This document shows positions 53,368 through 61,492 of a stretch of 64,000 nucleotides of DNA, piece by piece. Positions within the stretch are counted from its first letter, which is position 1, and every line of letters begins with the position of its first letter. The notes beneath the pieces are model-generated. The model saw nothing but the letters and a program-made list of their open reading frames with translations. It ran no database searches and was not told where the DNA came from. Both the position numbers and the translations under genes were made by a program. Source of the DNA: Pontibacter ramchanderi (lineage in GTDB: Bacteria > Bacteroidota > Bacteroidia > Cytophagales > Hymenobacteraceae); contig NZ_PJMU01000003.1 of the NCBI RefSeq assembly GCF_002846395.1, positions 434,001 through 498,000 on the forward strand. Reading direction: 5' to 3'.

Positions 53368-54606
53368 ATGAAACACTTCTACCTTACCCTCCTGCTTATA
53401 GCTGTATTTATTGCTCCTGCCTTTTCACAGAAAGATTTCAGGCCTGGTTACATTGTTCAGAACGACGACACGCTTCGTGGTTTTGTTGACTACCGGGGCG
53501 CTGTACGCAGTTCCAAAACCACCACTTTCAAAACCGACCTGAATGCCACAGAGCAGGATTTTGACCCTACGCAATTGGCTGCGTATGGCTTTGCGAAAGA
53601 GAACAAGGCTTACGAAGCACAGGTTATACCTGCAGAGGAGGGGCAGCCGGCGCAGCGCTTATTTCTGCAGGTACTGGCAAAAGGAAAGGTCTCTATCTAC
53701 ACGCATCGGGACGATTCAGATCTCGACCGGTTCTACCTGTCAAAAGACGGTGCCGAACTGGTGGAGCTGAAAGCACGCGTCTACAATAAAAAAGACCCAA
53801 AGACCGGCAAAACTTTCCGGATGGTGGAAAATCTATACCTGGGCGTGCTGGGATCCGCTTTCTTTGATTGCTCGGCTCTGTCAGAAGAGCGCCTCAGGAA
53901 CACAACATTACGCCATAGCTCCCTGACCAAAATAGCCAACGACTATAATGAATGCATGGGCGGCGAGCAGTACACACAGCCATCCCGAAAAACAATTGTA
54001 AAACCTTACCCGCTGCTAGCTTTCTCAAAGGCAACGCTGCAAATGTCGGGGGAGCACCCCTATGCGAAAGCCACTTTCCAGCATACTGGCTTAGGCCTGG
54101 GAGGCGGTTTGGGCCTGGAGGTTACCAACCCCACCATCAGCGAAAAGCTGTCGTTCATGCTTGAACTGCTCTATGCCCCCTATCGCTATGAAGGTGAAAT
54201 CAGAAACATAACCAACCTGGGGCGTACCACCAACTACGACATCCTGCTCGATTTGCACTACCTGAAAGTACCCGCCCAATTGCGCTATACCTTTCCCAAG
54301 GGTAGAATAAGACCATTTATCAATGCAGGTGCTTCTTACGCTTATGCAATCAGTACCGATAGAGTGGAAACCAAAAACAGCACGTTCCAGAACACCTCAT
54401 ACACGGAAGTAACGGAAGCTATGCCGGACGGCATTTACAAACAGTATATGTTTGGTGCGCAAGCAGGTATAGGCCTTGTATACCCTATTCGCGGACGGGC
54501 ACTCCTCATCGAGACGAGGTATGAAACCACCGAAGGCATCTCCAGTGTCCGTAGTCTGAGTAGCAGCATCAAGGGGTTCAGTTTCCAGGCTGGGTATAAA
54601 TTCTAG
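53368..54606 (+). CDS. Outer-membrane beta-barrel protein with N-terminal domain (PorT-like barrel)
   Basis: A 412-residue exported protein: signal peptide to PAFSQ (residue 20), then a soluble domain (about 22-200) of the type starting DFRPGYIVQNDDTLRGFVDY, which I recognise from many Bacteroidota proteins, and a C-terminal barrel (about 230-412) with LGLGGGLGLEVTNPTISEKL and a final FQAGYKF. The function is unknown. It follows the barrel gene at 52621 by 75 bp on the same strand. Confidence 0.75.
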   Translation: MKHFYLTLLLIAVFIAPAFSQKDFRPGYIVQNDDTLRGFVDYRGAVRSSKTTTFKTDLNATEQDFDPTQLAAYGFAKENKAYEAQVIPAEEGQPAQRLFLQVLAKGKVSIYTHRDDSDLDRFYLSKDGAELVELKARVYNKKDPKTGKTFRMVENLYLGVLGSAFFDCSALSEERLRNTTLRHSSLTKIANDYNECMGGEQYTQPSRKTIVKPYPLLAFSKATLQMSGEHPYAKATFQHTGLGLGGGLGLEVTNPTISEKLSFMLELLYAPYRYEGEIRNITNLGRTTNYDILLDLHYLKVPAQLRYTFPKGRIRPFINAGASYAYAISTDRVETKNSTFQNTSYTEVTEAMPDGIYKQYMFGAQAGIGLVYPIRGRALLIETRYETTEGISSVRSLSSSIKGFSFQAGYKF

Positions 54607-54648
54607 CCTCACAGATACAAAGTATAGATAAAACCTCACCTGTGGTTT

Positions 54649-54697
54649 CCAACAAAGAAGGCCCGCAGCTTTATGAGCTGCGGGCCTTCTTTGTTGG
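54649..54697. terminator. Very long perfect bidirectional hairpin
   Basis: A 22-bp perfect stem (CCAACAAAGAAGGCCCGCAG plus CT, with its full complement) and a 5-nt loop lie between the convergent barrel and purE genes. It is the strongest hairpin noticed in the window. Confidence 0.88.
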
Positions 54698-54710
54698 GGT
54701 GAGCTATACT

Positions 54711-55235
54711 TTAATCCAGATCCCGATCCCCTCTTCTCAGTTCCTCTACTGAGCGCATCACTTTGTCTTTCAGGCTCACTTTATATTTCTCCAGTTTGTC
54801 GGCCACGGCGGCGTTGGAGGTGCCGATGATCTGGGCGGCCAGTATACCTGCATTCAGGGCACCATCCAGCGCTACAGTGGCCACTGGCACACCACCCGGC
54901 ATCTGCAGGATAGACAGCACAGAGTCCCAGCCATCGATGGAGTTGCTGGACTTCACCGGTACACCGATGACAGGCAGTGTCGTAATGGAAGCCACCATAC
55001 CTGGCAGGTGTGCCGCGCCGCCAGCTCCGGCAATGATCACCTTCAGTCCTTTTTTGCGGGCCTGCTCAGCGTACTCGAACATCCGGTGTGGGGTGCGGTG
55101 CGCCGAAACGATGGTGATCTCAAAAGGCACGCCCAGGTTTTCCAGTATTTCAGCGGCCGCTTCCATTATTTTCATGTCAGACTGGCTGCCCATGATGATG
55201 CCTACCAACGGCTGCTGTGTTGTTTCATTTGCCAT
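54711..55235 (-). CDS. purE: N5-carboxyaminoimidazole ribonucleotide mutase
   Basis: A 174-residue class I PurE that converts N5-CAIR to CAIR in purine synthesis. The signature GIIMGSQSDMKIMEAAAEIL (about 12-31), SAHRTPHRMFEYA (about 44-56, catalytic His) and AGAGGAAHLPGMVAS (about 70-84) are present. It follows purK with 1 bp between, a normal partner since PurK supplies its substrate. Confidence 0.96.
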   Translation of the reverse strand: MANETTQQPLVGIIMGSQSDMKIMEAAAEILENLGVPFEITIVSAHRTPHRMFEYAEQARKKGLKVIIAGAGGAAHLPGMVASITTLPVIGVPVKSSNSIDGWDSVLSILQMPGGVPVATVALDGALNAGILAAQIIGTSNAAVADKLEKYKVSLKDKVMRSVEELRRGDRDLD

Positions 55236-55236
55236 A

Positions 55237-56367
55237 TTATGCGATTACTTTGATGATATTACGAATAGATTCGGCCCGCTGCTGCGCTTCCTGCAGGTCG
55301 GTGCCCAGCACGGTGATGTGGCCCATCTTGCGGGCGGCACGGGTATACTTCTTGCCATACAGGTGAATGTACACACCCGGTACGGCCAAGGCTTGCTGCA
55401 AGCCTTCGTATTTTGCCTCCCCGTCATAGCCCGGTTCGCCTAATAGGTTCAGCATCACAGCCGCACTTTGGATGTCGGTGCTGCCCAGCGGCAAGTCCAG
55501 GATGGCGCGCAGATGCTGCTCGTACTGGGATGTATAATTTGCCTTGATGGTGTGGTGCCCGCTGTTGTGCGGACGCGGCGCCACTTCATTCACCAGTATC
55601 TGTCCATCCTTGGTCAGGAACATCTCTACAGCAAGTATACCTACCATGTCAAATGACTCGATCACGCGGGTCGCAATCTCAATTGCGAGGCGCTGCAGTT
55701 TGTAGGGTACATTGGCTGGTGCGAAGAGCGAGTCTACAAGGTTGTGCTCTGGATGGAAGCTCAGCTCTACGACCGGGAAAGCCGTCACCTGCCCGCCGGC
55801 GTTGCGGGCCACGATCACAGAAATCTCCTTCTCAAAATCCACCAGTTTCTCCAGCACCGAAGGTTCTGTGAAACCCTTGCCCAGATCGGCTTCGCTCTGC
55901 AGCCTTGTCACGCCACGGCCGTCATAGCCTTCGCGGCGCAGCTTCTGGAAAGCTGGCAGAAAGTCGGTGTTCGCGGCAAGTTCTTCGGCATCTTTCAGGA
56001 TTCTGAAGTCGGCAGTAGGTATAGCGTGCTTGCTGTAAAACTCCTTTTGCAGGCCTTTGTCCTGAATGGTGCGTACCGTCCTGGCGTCCGGGTATACCTT
56101 CACGCCTTCCTGCTCCAGTTTTTCCAGGGCGTCGGCGTTCACGTGCTCAATCTCGATGGTGAGTATGTCGCAATTCCTGCCAAACTCATACACCGTATCG
56201 AAGTCGCGGAAACTGCCCACATAGAACTCATGGCACACGTCCTTGCAAGGTGCGTTTTCGTCAGGGTCGAGCACCAGGGTATAAATATTAAAATCGAGCC
56301 CGGCCTGGATGAGCATGCGCCCCAGCTGGCCGCCGCCCAATATGCCAAGCTTTACTTCTCCTTTCAT
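55237..56367 (-). CDS. purK: 5-(carboxyamino)imidazole ribonucleotide synthase
   Basis: A 376-residue ATP-grasp enzyme that makes N5-CAIR from AIR, ATP and bicarbonate. LGILGGGQLGRMLIQAG is at about 7-23; ATP-grasp elements LRREGYDGRGVTRLQ (about 143-157) and ILVNEVAPRPHNSGHHT (about 254-270) are clear. It is the upstream gene of the purK-purE pair. Confidence 0.96.
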   Translation of the reverse strand: MKGEVKLGILGGGQLGRMLIQAGLDFNIYTLVLDPDENAPCKDVCHEFYVGSFRDFDTVYEFGRNCDILTIEIEHVNADALEKLEQEGVKVYPDARTVRTIQDKGLQKEFYSKHAIPTADFRILKDAEELAANTDFLPAFQKLRREGYDGRGVTRLQSEADLGKGFTEPSVLEKLVDFEKEISVIVARNAGGQVTAFPVVELSFHPEHNLVDSLFAPANVPYKLQRLAIEIATRVIESFDMVGILAVEMFLTKDGQILVNEVAPRPHNSGHHTIKANYTSQYEQHLRAILDLPLGSTDIQSAAVMLNLLGEPGYDGEAKYEGLQQALAVPGVYIHLYGKKYTRAARKMGHITVLGTDLQEAQQRAESIRNIIKVIA

Positions 56368-56517
56368 GGTATGTTGCTTTGGGTGTTGTTCTACCCAAAA
56401 TTAAGGATTATGTTTTAATCGCGCAGCCTTCCGCTTCTTTTCTATACCTGTCAGGTGTGTGTCTTTGGTTTTATATTGATTAAAAACTATATTGGAGGTT
56501 CTACGTTTATCGCACCC

Positions 56518-57135
56518 ATGGAAATTATTCTTGCTACGCTTTCTGCCCTTTTCTCCGTTGTGAACCCCTTTGGGGCCATGCCGGTCTTCCTGACGCTCAC
56601 CCAAAACGATACCCCTGCCCAGCGTAACCAGCAGGCCCTCAAGGCTTGCCTCTACATGGTAGGTATACTGGCCGTCTTCTTTCTGGCCGGGCAGTACGTG
56701 CTCAATTTCTTCGGCATCCGCATCCACGATCTGCGCATTGCGGGCGGTCTTATGATCATGAAAGCCGGTTTCGACTTGCTCACGCCGGGTGGCAGCAATA
56801 AAAAGGTATCGCCGGATGTGGTAGAAGAGGCACAACACAAAGAGGATATTTCCTTTACCCCGCTGGCCATGCCCATGCTCTCCGGACCGGGTGCCATCGC
56901 GGTGAGCATCGGTCTGTTTACCACGTCCCTCTCGTTCTTCGACATGGTGCTGATTTTGATCGGTATTATTCTGCTGGCCGCCATTTCCTACGTTATTCTG
57001 CGTTTTTCTACCCAACTCACCCGTTTCATGGGCAAGGCGGGTCTGTCAGCATTGTCGCGCATCATGGGCTTTATCGTGCTCTCCATTGGAGTTAATTTTA
57101 TAGTCTCGGCTATTTATGCGCTGTTTTTGTCGTAA
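56518..57135 (+). CDS. MarC-family membrane protein, copy 1
   Basis: A 205-residue protein with six predicted transmembrane segments. SALFSVVNPFGAMPVFLTLT (about 10-29), IRIAGGLMIMKAGFDLL and LAMPMLSGPGAIAVSI are family markers. The ATG at 56518 aligns with the start of the paralogue at 57646; a longer frame to 56455 adds 21 residues without support. The family's transport role is unsettled. Confidence 0.88.
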   Translation: MEIILATLSALFSVVNPFGAMPVFLTLTQNDTPAQRNQQALKACLYMVGILAVFFLAGQYVLNFFGIRIHDLRIAGGLMIMKAGFDLLTPGGSNKKVSPDVVEEAQHKEDISFTPLAMPMLSGPGAIAVSIGLFTTSLSFFDMVLILIGIILLAAISYVILRFSTQLTRFMGKAGLSALSRIMGFIVLSIGVNFIVSAIYALFLS

Positions 57136-57645
57136 TCACGCCGCATGTATTTCACCCAGAAGCCTTTCCTGAGGCTGGCCCTTGGTTGAGTATAACTGCC
57201 TGCACTGTAATGATAGAAGGGCACTATAATATGGCGACTGCACGTGCAGAACGGAGAAAGCCTATGTCCGGCAAAAAACCAAGCATGTGAGCACCAGCAC
57301 ACGCTGCCTATACCTGCAACTTGCCACATACGAAGAGCGGTTTCCCCCCCGGAAAGCCAGCGAGTGGGAGCCCTTTGCTGTTGGTGACTCACTGGAGTTA
57401 ACGGTGGGGACAGGCGATCCCGGCTATACCTACATCTTTCTTTTCAGGCCGCTCAATCAGGCAAGTGGTGCTTTAAAATGATGCTTACTTAAATAGCGCC
57501 TTTTGCGCCAATCGGCTATACCTGTATTTTCTGCTCCTGTCAGTTCTGCTTTCCCGCAAGACACTTAACAATCATACAACACAGCGATAACCCAGGCATA
57601 ATTTCGTCGGCATAGTTTTGCAACAGAAAACAACCTGACCAAGCT
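57136..57645. other. 510-bp gap between marC paralogues with a possible small gene
   Basis: No terminator or known repeat is visible. The gap holds the small frame annotated at 57287-57481, and upstream in another frame an ATG at 57210 opening 26 codons (MIEGHYNMATARAERRKPMS at its start) before TGA. GGTATAG-type words lie near 57307, 57423 and 57515. The end should hold the promoter of the second marC gene. Confidence 0.4.
57287..57481 (+). CDS. Possible small or degraded gene
   Basis: A 64-residue frame with a GTG start (STSTRCLYLQLATYEERF, then FAVGDSLELTVGTGDPGYTY and a terminal NQASGALK). The frame is open further upstream to a TAA at 57227 (CTCRTEKAYVRQKTKHVSTS), so the true start is unclear. 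The composition is protein-like, but I recognise no family. It may be a real small protein, or the 3' part of a gene frameshifted against the ATG frame at 57210. Confidence 0.3.
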   Translation: MSTSTRCLYLQLATYEERFPPRKASEWEPFAVGDSLELTVGTGDPGYTYIFLFRPLNQASGALK

Positions 57646-58266
57646 ATGGAAATGATGCTGGCCACATTCTCGGCCCTGTTTAGTGTGGTGAACCCTTTTG
57701 GTGCCATGCCCGTTTTTTTAACGCTCACCCAAGACGACTCCCCTACCAACCGGAACCAACAAGCCTTACGCGCCTGTATTTACATGGCTCTGATTCTGGC
57801 GGTGTTCTTCCTGGTGGGGCAGTATGTGCTCAACTTTTTTGGCATCCGGCTGCACGATATCCGCATTGCCGGCGGACTCATGATCATGAAAGCTGGTTTT
57901 GAGCTACTATCCAGCAAAGCACACCGCGGCAAAAAAGTATCGAAAAGCGTACTGAAGGAGAGTATGCAAAAGGAGGACATCTCCTTCGCGCCGCTGGCCA
58001 TGCCCATGCTCTCCGGACCGGGCGCCATTGCCGTGAGCATCAGCCTATACTCCGATGCGCTTCGGTTTATTGACCTGGGCTTGGTGGTAGTGGCTATTGT
58101 CGCGCTGGCTGTAGTAGCTTACCTCATCCTGATCTTCTCGCAGCAGTTGTTGCAGTTTTTAGGCAAGGCCGGTTTGTCGGCGCTATCCCGTATTATGGGC
58201 TTCATCGTACTTTCGATCGGGGTAAATTTCATCGTGACAGGTATACAAGCCCTGTTCTTCTCCTAA
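57646..58266 (+). CDS. MarC-family membrane protein, copy 2
   Basis: A 206-residue paralogue of the protein at 56518, matching along its length (same SALFSVVNPFGAMPVFLTLT, GGLMIMKAGFELL, LAMPMLSGPGAIAVSI and GLSALSRIMGFIVLSIGVNF segments). Divergence is greatest in the central cytosolic loop (SSKAHRGKKVSKSVLKE against TPGGSNKKVSPDVVEE). Duplication in tandem is clear; the substrate is unknown. Confidence 0.88.
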   Translation: MEMMLATFSALFSVVNPFGAMPVFLTLTQDDSPTNRNQQALRACIYMALILAVFFLVGQYVLNFFGIRLHDIRIAGGLMIMKAGFELLSSKAHRGKKVSKSVLKESMQKEDISFAPLAMPMLSGPGAIAVSISLYSDALRFIDLGLVVVAIVALAVVAYLILIFSQQLLQFLGKAGLSALSRIMGFIVLSIGVNFIVTGIQALFFS

Positions 58267-58519
58267 ATTTCCTGATCACTGTTCCGCCCCTGCAATTCAC
58301 TTCATCAGCGCTGCATTCGGAAGCTTCGCACTCGTGTTCTTGTTTGTCCAGGGAGAAGCATTATGTTACTTCGATTCTATAGGCATAGAAGATAAAGAAG
58401 CTGTAGTTATTGTATCCCTGCGCACGATTGACATCCCCCTCCCCTACCTTATCCAAGGGCCCTACCCCAGGCGGGGAGACTACTACCGCCTTTTCAAGGT
58501 ATAGGCGCTGTTGGATAAA

Positions 58520-58803
58520 CCACTGGCACGCTTCGAAAGACTAACGTGCCCCTCCAGCAATGAAATAAATGGCTTTTGCCAAGTGCAAAAACTGACACTC
58601 CACTGTTGGGGGTGAAGGCCCCCCCCTGTCAAAAGCGTTCAGCGAGTGGGGGTAGGGGCCCTCGATTTGTGTCAAGGAAAAAAGTAGGTGCCCGCCGCAC
58701 AGGCGAAGCTATAAAACAGTACAGTTTAAGGTATAGAAAAGCAGCAGCTACGCCGGGTATAGGTATTGTCATTTGGCCAGCTCCACCTGGGCCAGAGGCC
58801 CCA
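58520..58803. repeat. 285-bp dispersed repeat, copy B
   Basis: This aligns with 1961-2245 in the same orientation. Conserved blocks are CCACTGGCA, AGACTAAC.TGCCCCT, CACTGTTGGGGGTGAAGG, GCGTTCAGCGAGTGGGGGTA, GGGGCCCTCGATTTGTGTCA, GCTATAAAACAG, AAGGTATAGA and GCCAGAGGCCCCA. A short related piece, GGGGGTAGGGACTCTCGATA, lies at about 60121-60140. It does not encode a plausible protein. Confidence 0.85.
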
Positions 58804-58971
58804 CAATAGCAGACTCAATCGAAGACGCTGGCACCATTTAAAAGCCCCGCTGGCAAAGCGAAAATCAATTCTACCTCAACCATAGGCAAGAGTAAAACGT
58901 CTTGGAAGAGAAAGAACACCCCTGTCCGTTTGGTGATAACAATCATCTTCCGACAGTCGGTATTTTTAACG

Positions 58972-58979
58972 TATCTTTG
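58972..58979 (+). promoter_or_regulatory. Candidate -7 box directly before hemE
   Basis: TATCTTTG fits TAnnTTTG and ends 4 nt before the ATG at 58984, suggesting a leaderless transcript if used. No clear -33 element is seen. Confidence 0.4.
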
Positions 58980-58983
58980 TGCC

Positions 58984-60024
58984 ATGCAATTGAAGAATGA
59001 CCTGCTTATAAGAGCCGCCAAAGGAGAAACCGTAGAACGTACTCCGGTGTGGCTGATGCGCCAGGCTGGCCGCATCCTACCTGAATACAGAGCCGTACGC
59101 GAAAGCCTGAGCGGATTCAAGGAACTGGTGGAAACACCTGACCTGGCCGCCGAAGTAACCATTCAACCCGTGGATATCCTGGACGTGGATGCCGCTATCA
59201 TTTTCTCTGACATCCTGGTGGTGCCCGAGGCGATGGGCTGTACCTACGAAATGGTGGAGAAGCGTGGCCCGTGGTTCCCGAAGACGATCCGTACCGAAGC
59301 CGACCTGGCCCGCCTGCGCGTGGCCGATCCACACGAACATTTGGGCTATGTGCTGGAGGCCATCAAGGTAACCAAAAAAGCATTGAACGGACGTGTGCCA
59401 CTTATCGGTTTTGCCGGTGCTCCGTGGACCATTCTGGCCTATATGGTAGAGGGTAGCGGCTCCAAGACATTCTCGCATGCCCGCGGCTTGCTTTATACCA
59501 ACCCAAAGCTGGCGCACCAGATGCTGCGCATGATCACCGATACCACCATCGCCTACCTAAAGGCGCAGGTAGAGGCAGGTGCCAACCTGATCCAGGTTTT
59601 CGACTCGTGGGCAGGTATACTCCCGCCGGCGCATTACCGCGAGTTCTCACTGCCTTATATCAGCGAAATTTGCAACGCCATCAACGAGGTGCCGGTAACG
59701 GTATTTGCCAAAGGCGCTTTCTTTGCGCTCGAGGATTTCAGCAAACTCAACTGCGAAACCATCGGCCTGGACTGGAACATGGACATCAAAACGTCCCGTG
59801 CGCAGGTTGGCCCGAACAAGACCCTGCAGGGCAACATGGACCCTTGCCTACTCTATAGCTCGTTCGAAACGATTCAGCACGAGACCATCAAGATGCTGAA
59901 AGAATTCGGCCCGCAGCGCCACATCGCCAACCTTGGCCACGGCGTATACCCTGACACCGACCCGGAGAAAGTAAAATGCTTTATCCAGACGGTGAAAGAG
60001 TATAGTGCCAGTATCAAAGTTTAG
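58984..60024 (+). CDS. hemE: Uroporphyrinogen decarboxylase
   Basis: A 346-residue enzyme that removes four carboxyl groups from uroporphyrinogen III to give coproporphyrinogen III in haem synthesis. The N-terminal signature [16 protein letters not shown] (about 20-35), the catalytic-site segment [14 protein letters not shown] (about 73-86), [12 protein letters not shown] and the C-terminal [13 protein letters not shown] are intact. The ATG at 58984 gives the usual N-terminus. The TAG stop forms the first bases of a repeat of the 13769 family. Confidence 0.95.
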   Translation: MQLKNDLLIRAAKGETVERTPVWLMRQAGRILPEYRAVRESLSGFKELVETPDLAAEVTIQPVDILDVDAAIIFSDILVVPEAMGCTYEMVEKRGPWFPKTIRTEADLARLRVADPHEHLGYVLEAIKVTKKALNGRVPLIGFAGAPWTILAYMVEGSGSKTFSHARGLLYTNPKLAHQMLRMITDTTIAYLKAQVEAGANLIQVFDSWAGILPPAHYREFSLPYISEICNAINEVPVTVFAKGAFFALEDFSKLNCETIGLDWNMDIKTSRAQVGPNKTLQGNMDPCLLYSSFETIQHETIKMLKEFGPQRHIANLGHGVYPDTDPEKVKCFIQTVKEYSASIKV

Positions 60025-60057
60025 GAGTTAAAGAGTTGAGGAGTTAGAGAGTTGAAG
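60022..60057 (+). repeat. Purine-tract repeat starting at the hemE stop
   Basis: TAGGAGTTAAAGAGTTGAGG followed by AGTTAGAGAGTTGAAG matches the arms of the element at 13769-13940. The stop codon TAG of hemE is the first three bases, as also happens at the rarA stop. Confidence 0.65.
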
Positions 60058-60223
60058 TGACGTTACACGATAATATCGTGGTGCCAGCATATTCTTCTAA
60101 TCGAATACAAAATCCCCCTTGGGGGTAGGGACTCTCGATAAAGGAGAAGTTAGGGGTAGGCTAACCGTGCACCACAAAATCAACGATTTGACCATCAACC
60201 ATTTAACCTATACCCAAAAAGCT

Positions 60224-61318
60224 GTGACGAGAACCATTGTATTAGCCCTACTCCTCCTAAGTTCCATCACCGCATTTGCGCAAACAGATACCACTATGTC
60301 GGCAAGTCCTGAAGTTCGCTTCGAAGGGTTTGCCGACATTTTTTATGCTTACGATTTCAACAAGCCTGCGGTGGGCTACCGGCAGCCTTTCCTCTACAAC
60401 CACAACCGACACAACGAGTTTAACCTGAACCTGGGCCTGGCGCGGGCGGCGGTGGAGCACAACAGGTATAGAGGCGCTCTGGCCCTGCAGGTGGGCACCT
60501 ACGCTTCTGACAATTATGCCGCCGAAGAGGAGGTGATGCGCCATGTGTTTGAGGCCAACGCAGGTATAGCGCTGGACAGGCAGGCCAAGCTTTGGCTCGA
60601 CGCGGGCATCATGGGATCGCATATCGGGTTCGAAAGTGCCATCTCAGCCGACAACCTGACCCTGAGTCGCTCTCTTCTCGCAGAAAACTCGCCTTATTTT
60701 CTATCAGGTGCCAAGTTCAGCTACAGCCCTACCCCAAACTGGACATTGGCAGCGCTGGTCGTAAATGGCTGGCAGCGCATTCGACGGGTGCCTGGCAACT
60801 CGCTGCCCTCTTTTGGCACGCAGGTCAACTACGCGCCCCATGACAACCTCACTTTCAACTGGAGCACCTTTATTGGCACCGACGACCCGGATGCCACCCG
60901 CCGGATGCGCTACTTCAACAATTTTTATGGGCAGTTCGGACTGGGAGAAAAGTATACACTTATCGCCGGGTTCGACATCGGGGTGCAGCAAGAAAGCAAG
61001 GGGAGTAGCCACTACCATACCTGGTATAGTCCCGTGCTGATTGCACAGTATAAGTTGAGCGACATTTGGGCCATCGCTGCACGCGCCGAGCATTATTCCG
61101 ACAGAAACGAAGTGATCATCACGGCTCCAGTCAGTACCAATGGTTTCAGAGCTTCCGGCCTCTCCACCAATGTCGATTATCATCCTCACCCCAACGTGGT
61201 CTGCCGGGTAGAAGCCCGCTGGTTAAAAGGCCGTGGCAATATTTTCGAGAAAGAGGAAACCGCAACAAGCAACAACTTCACTTTGTTGTCCTCCATTGCT
61301 ATCCGACTGCGGAAGTAA
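60224..61318 (+). CDS. Porin-like outer-membrane beta-barrel protein
   Basis: A 364-residue protein if it begins at the GTG at 60224, which gives a compact signal peptide (TRTIVLALLLLSSITAFAQ). The frame is open to a TTG at 60119, but the added residues are not signal-like. The mature part resembles OmpL-like beta-barrel porins: VRFEGFADIFYAYDF (early strand), NEFNLNLGLARAAVEH, WLDAGIMGSHIGFESA, LFAENSPYFLSG-like segment, WTLAALVVNGWQ and a terminal SIAIRLRK. It may allow diffusion of small solutes. It is flanked by inverted members of one repeat family. Confidence 0.75.
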   Translation: MTRTIVLALLLLSSITAFAQTDTTMSASPEVRFEGFADIFYAYDFNKPAVGYRQPFLYNHNRHNEFNLNLGLARAAVEHNRYRGALALQVGTYASDNYAAEEEVMRHVFEANAGIALDRQAKLWLDAGIMGSHIGFESAISADNLTLSRSLLAENSPYFLSGAKFSYSPTPNWTLAALVVNGWQRIRRVPGNSLPSFGTQVNYAPHDNLTFNWSTFIGTDDPDATRRMRYFNNFYGQFGLGEKYTLIAGFDIGVQQESKGSSHYHTWYSPVLIAQYKLSDIWAIAARAEHYSDRNEVIITAPVSTNGFRASGLSTNVDYHPHPNVVCRVEARWLKGRGNIFEKEETATSNNFTLLSSIAIRLRK

Positions 61319-61408
61319 GTTTCTATTCGTTGAAAGATAGGTGTTTATATTGCTGAAAGATCTAGAGGACGTAGTACTATCACCCGAACAGGTATAGCAC
61401 AATTAACA

Positions 61409-61476
61409 GAGGTCGCGACCAGTCCCAAAAGCACTTTTACTATCTGCTAACTTTCAAACTTCTCACCTTTCTAACG
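61409..61476 (-). repeat. Repeat-family member after trkH
   Basis: GAGGTCGCGACCAGTCCC contains the same GGTCGCGACC palindrome as 13859-13868, followed at similar spacing by CTAACTTTCAAACTTCTCAC and CTTTCTAAC tracts. It lies between the convergent porin and trkH genes. Confidence 0.65.
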
Positions 61477-61492
61477 CCACGCCACAGCTCTC

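Larger units (their letters stand above)
58267..58983. other. 717-bp intergenic region with long repeat copy B
   Basis: No gene is supported. The left part (58267-58519) shows no structure I can name, apart from a C-rich stretch near 58430-58480. The central part is long repeat copy B. The right part (58805-58983) holds the hemE promoter region. Confidence 0.55.

Noticed and set aside
58576..58809. 77-residue open frame inside long repeat copy B
   Set aside because: The matching region of copy A does not preserve the frame, so it is not a conserved protein.
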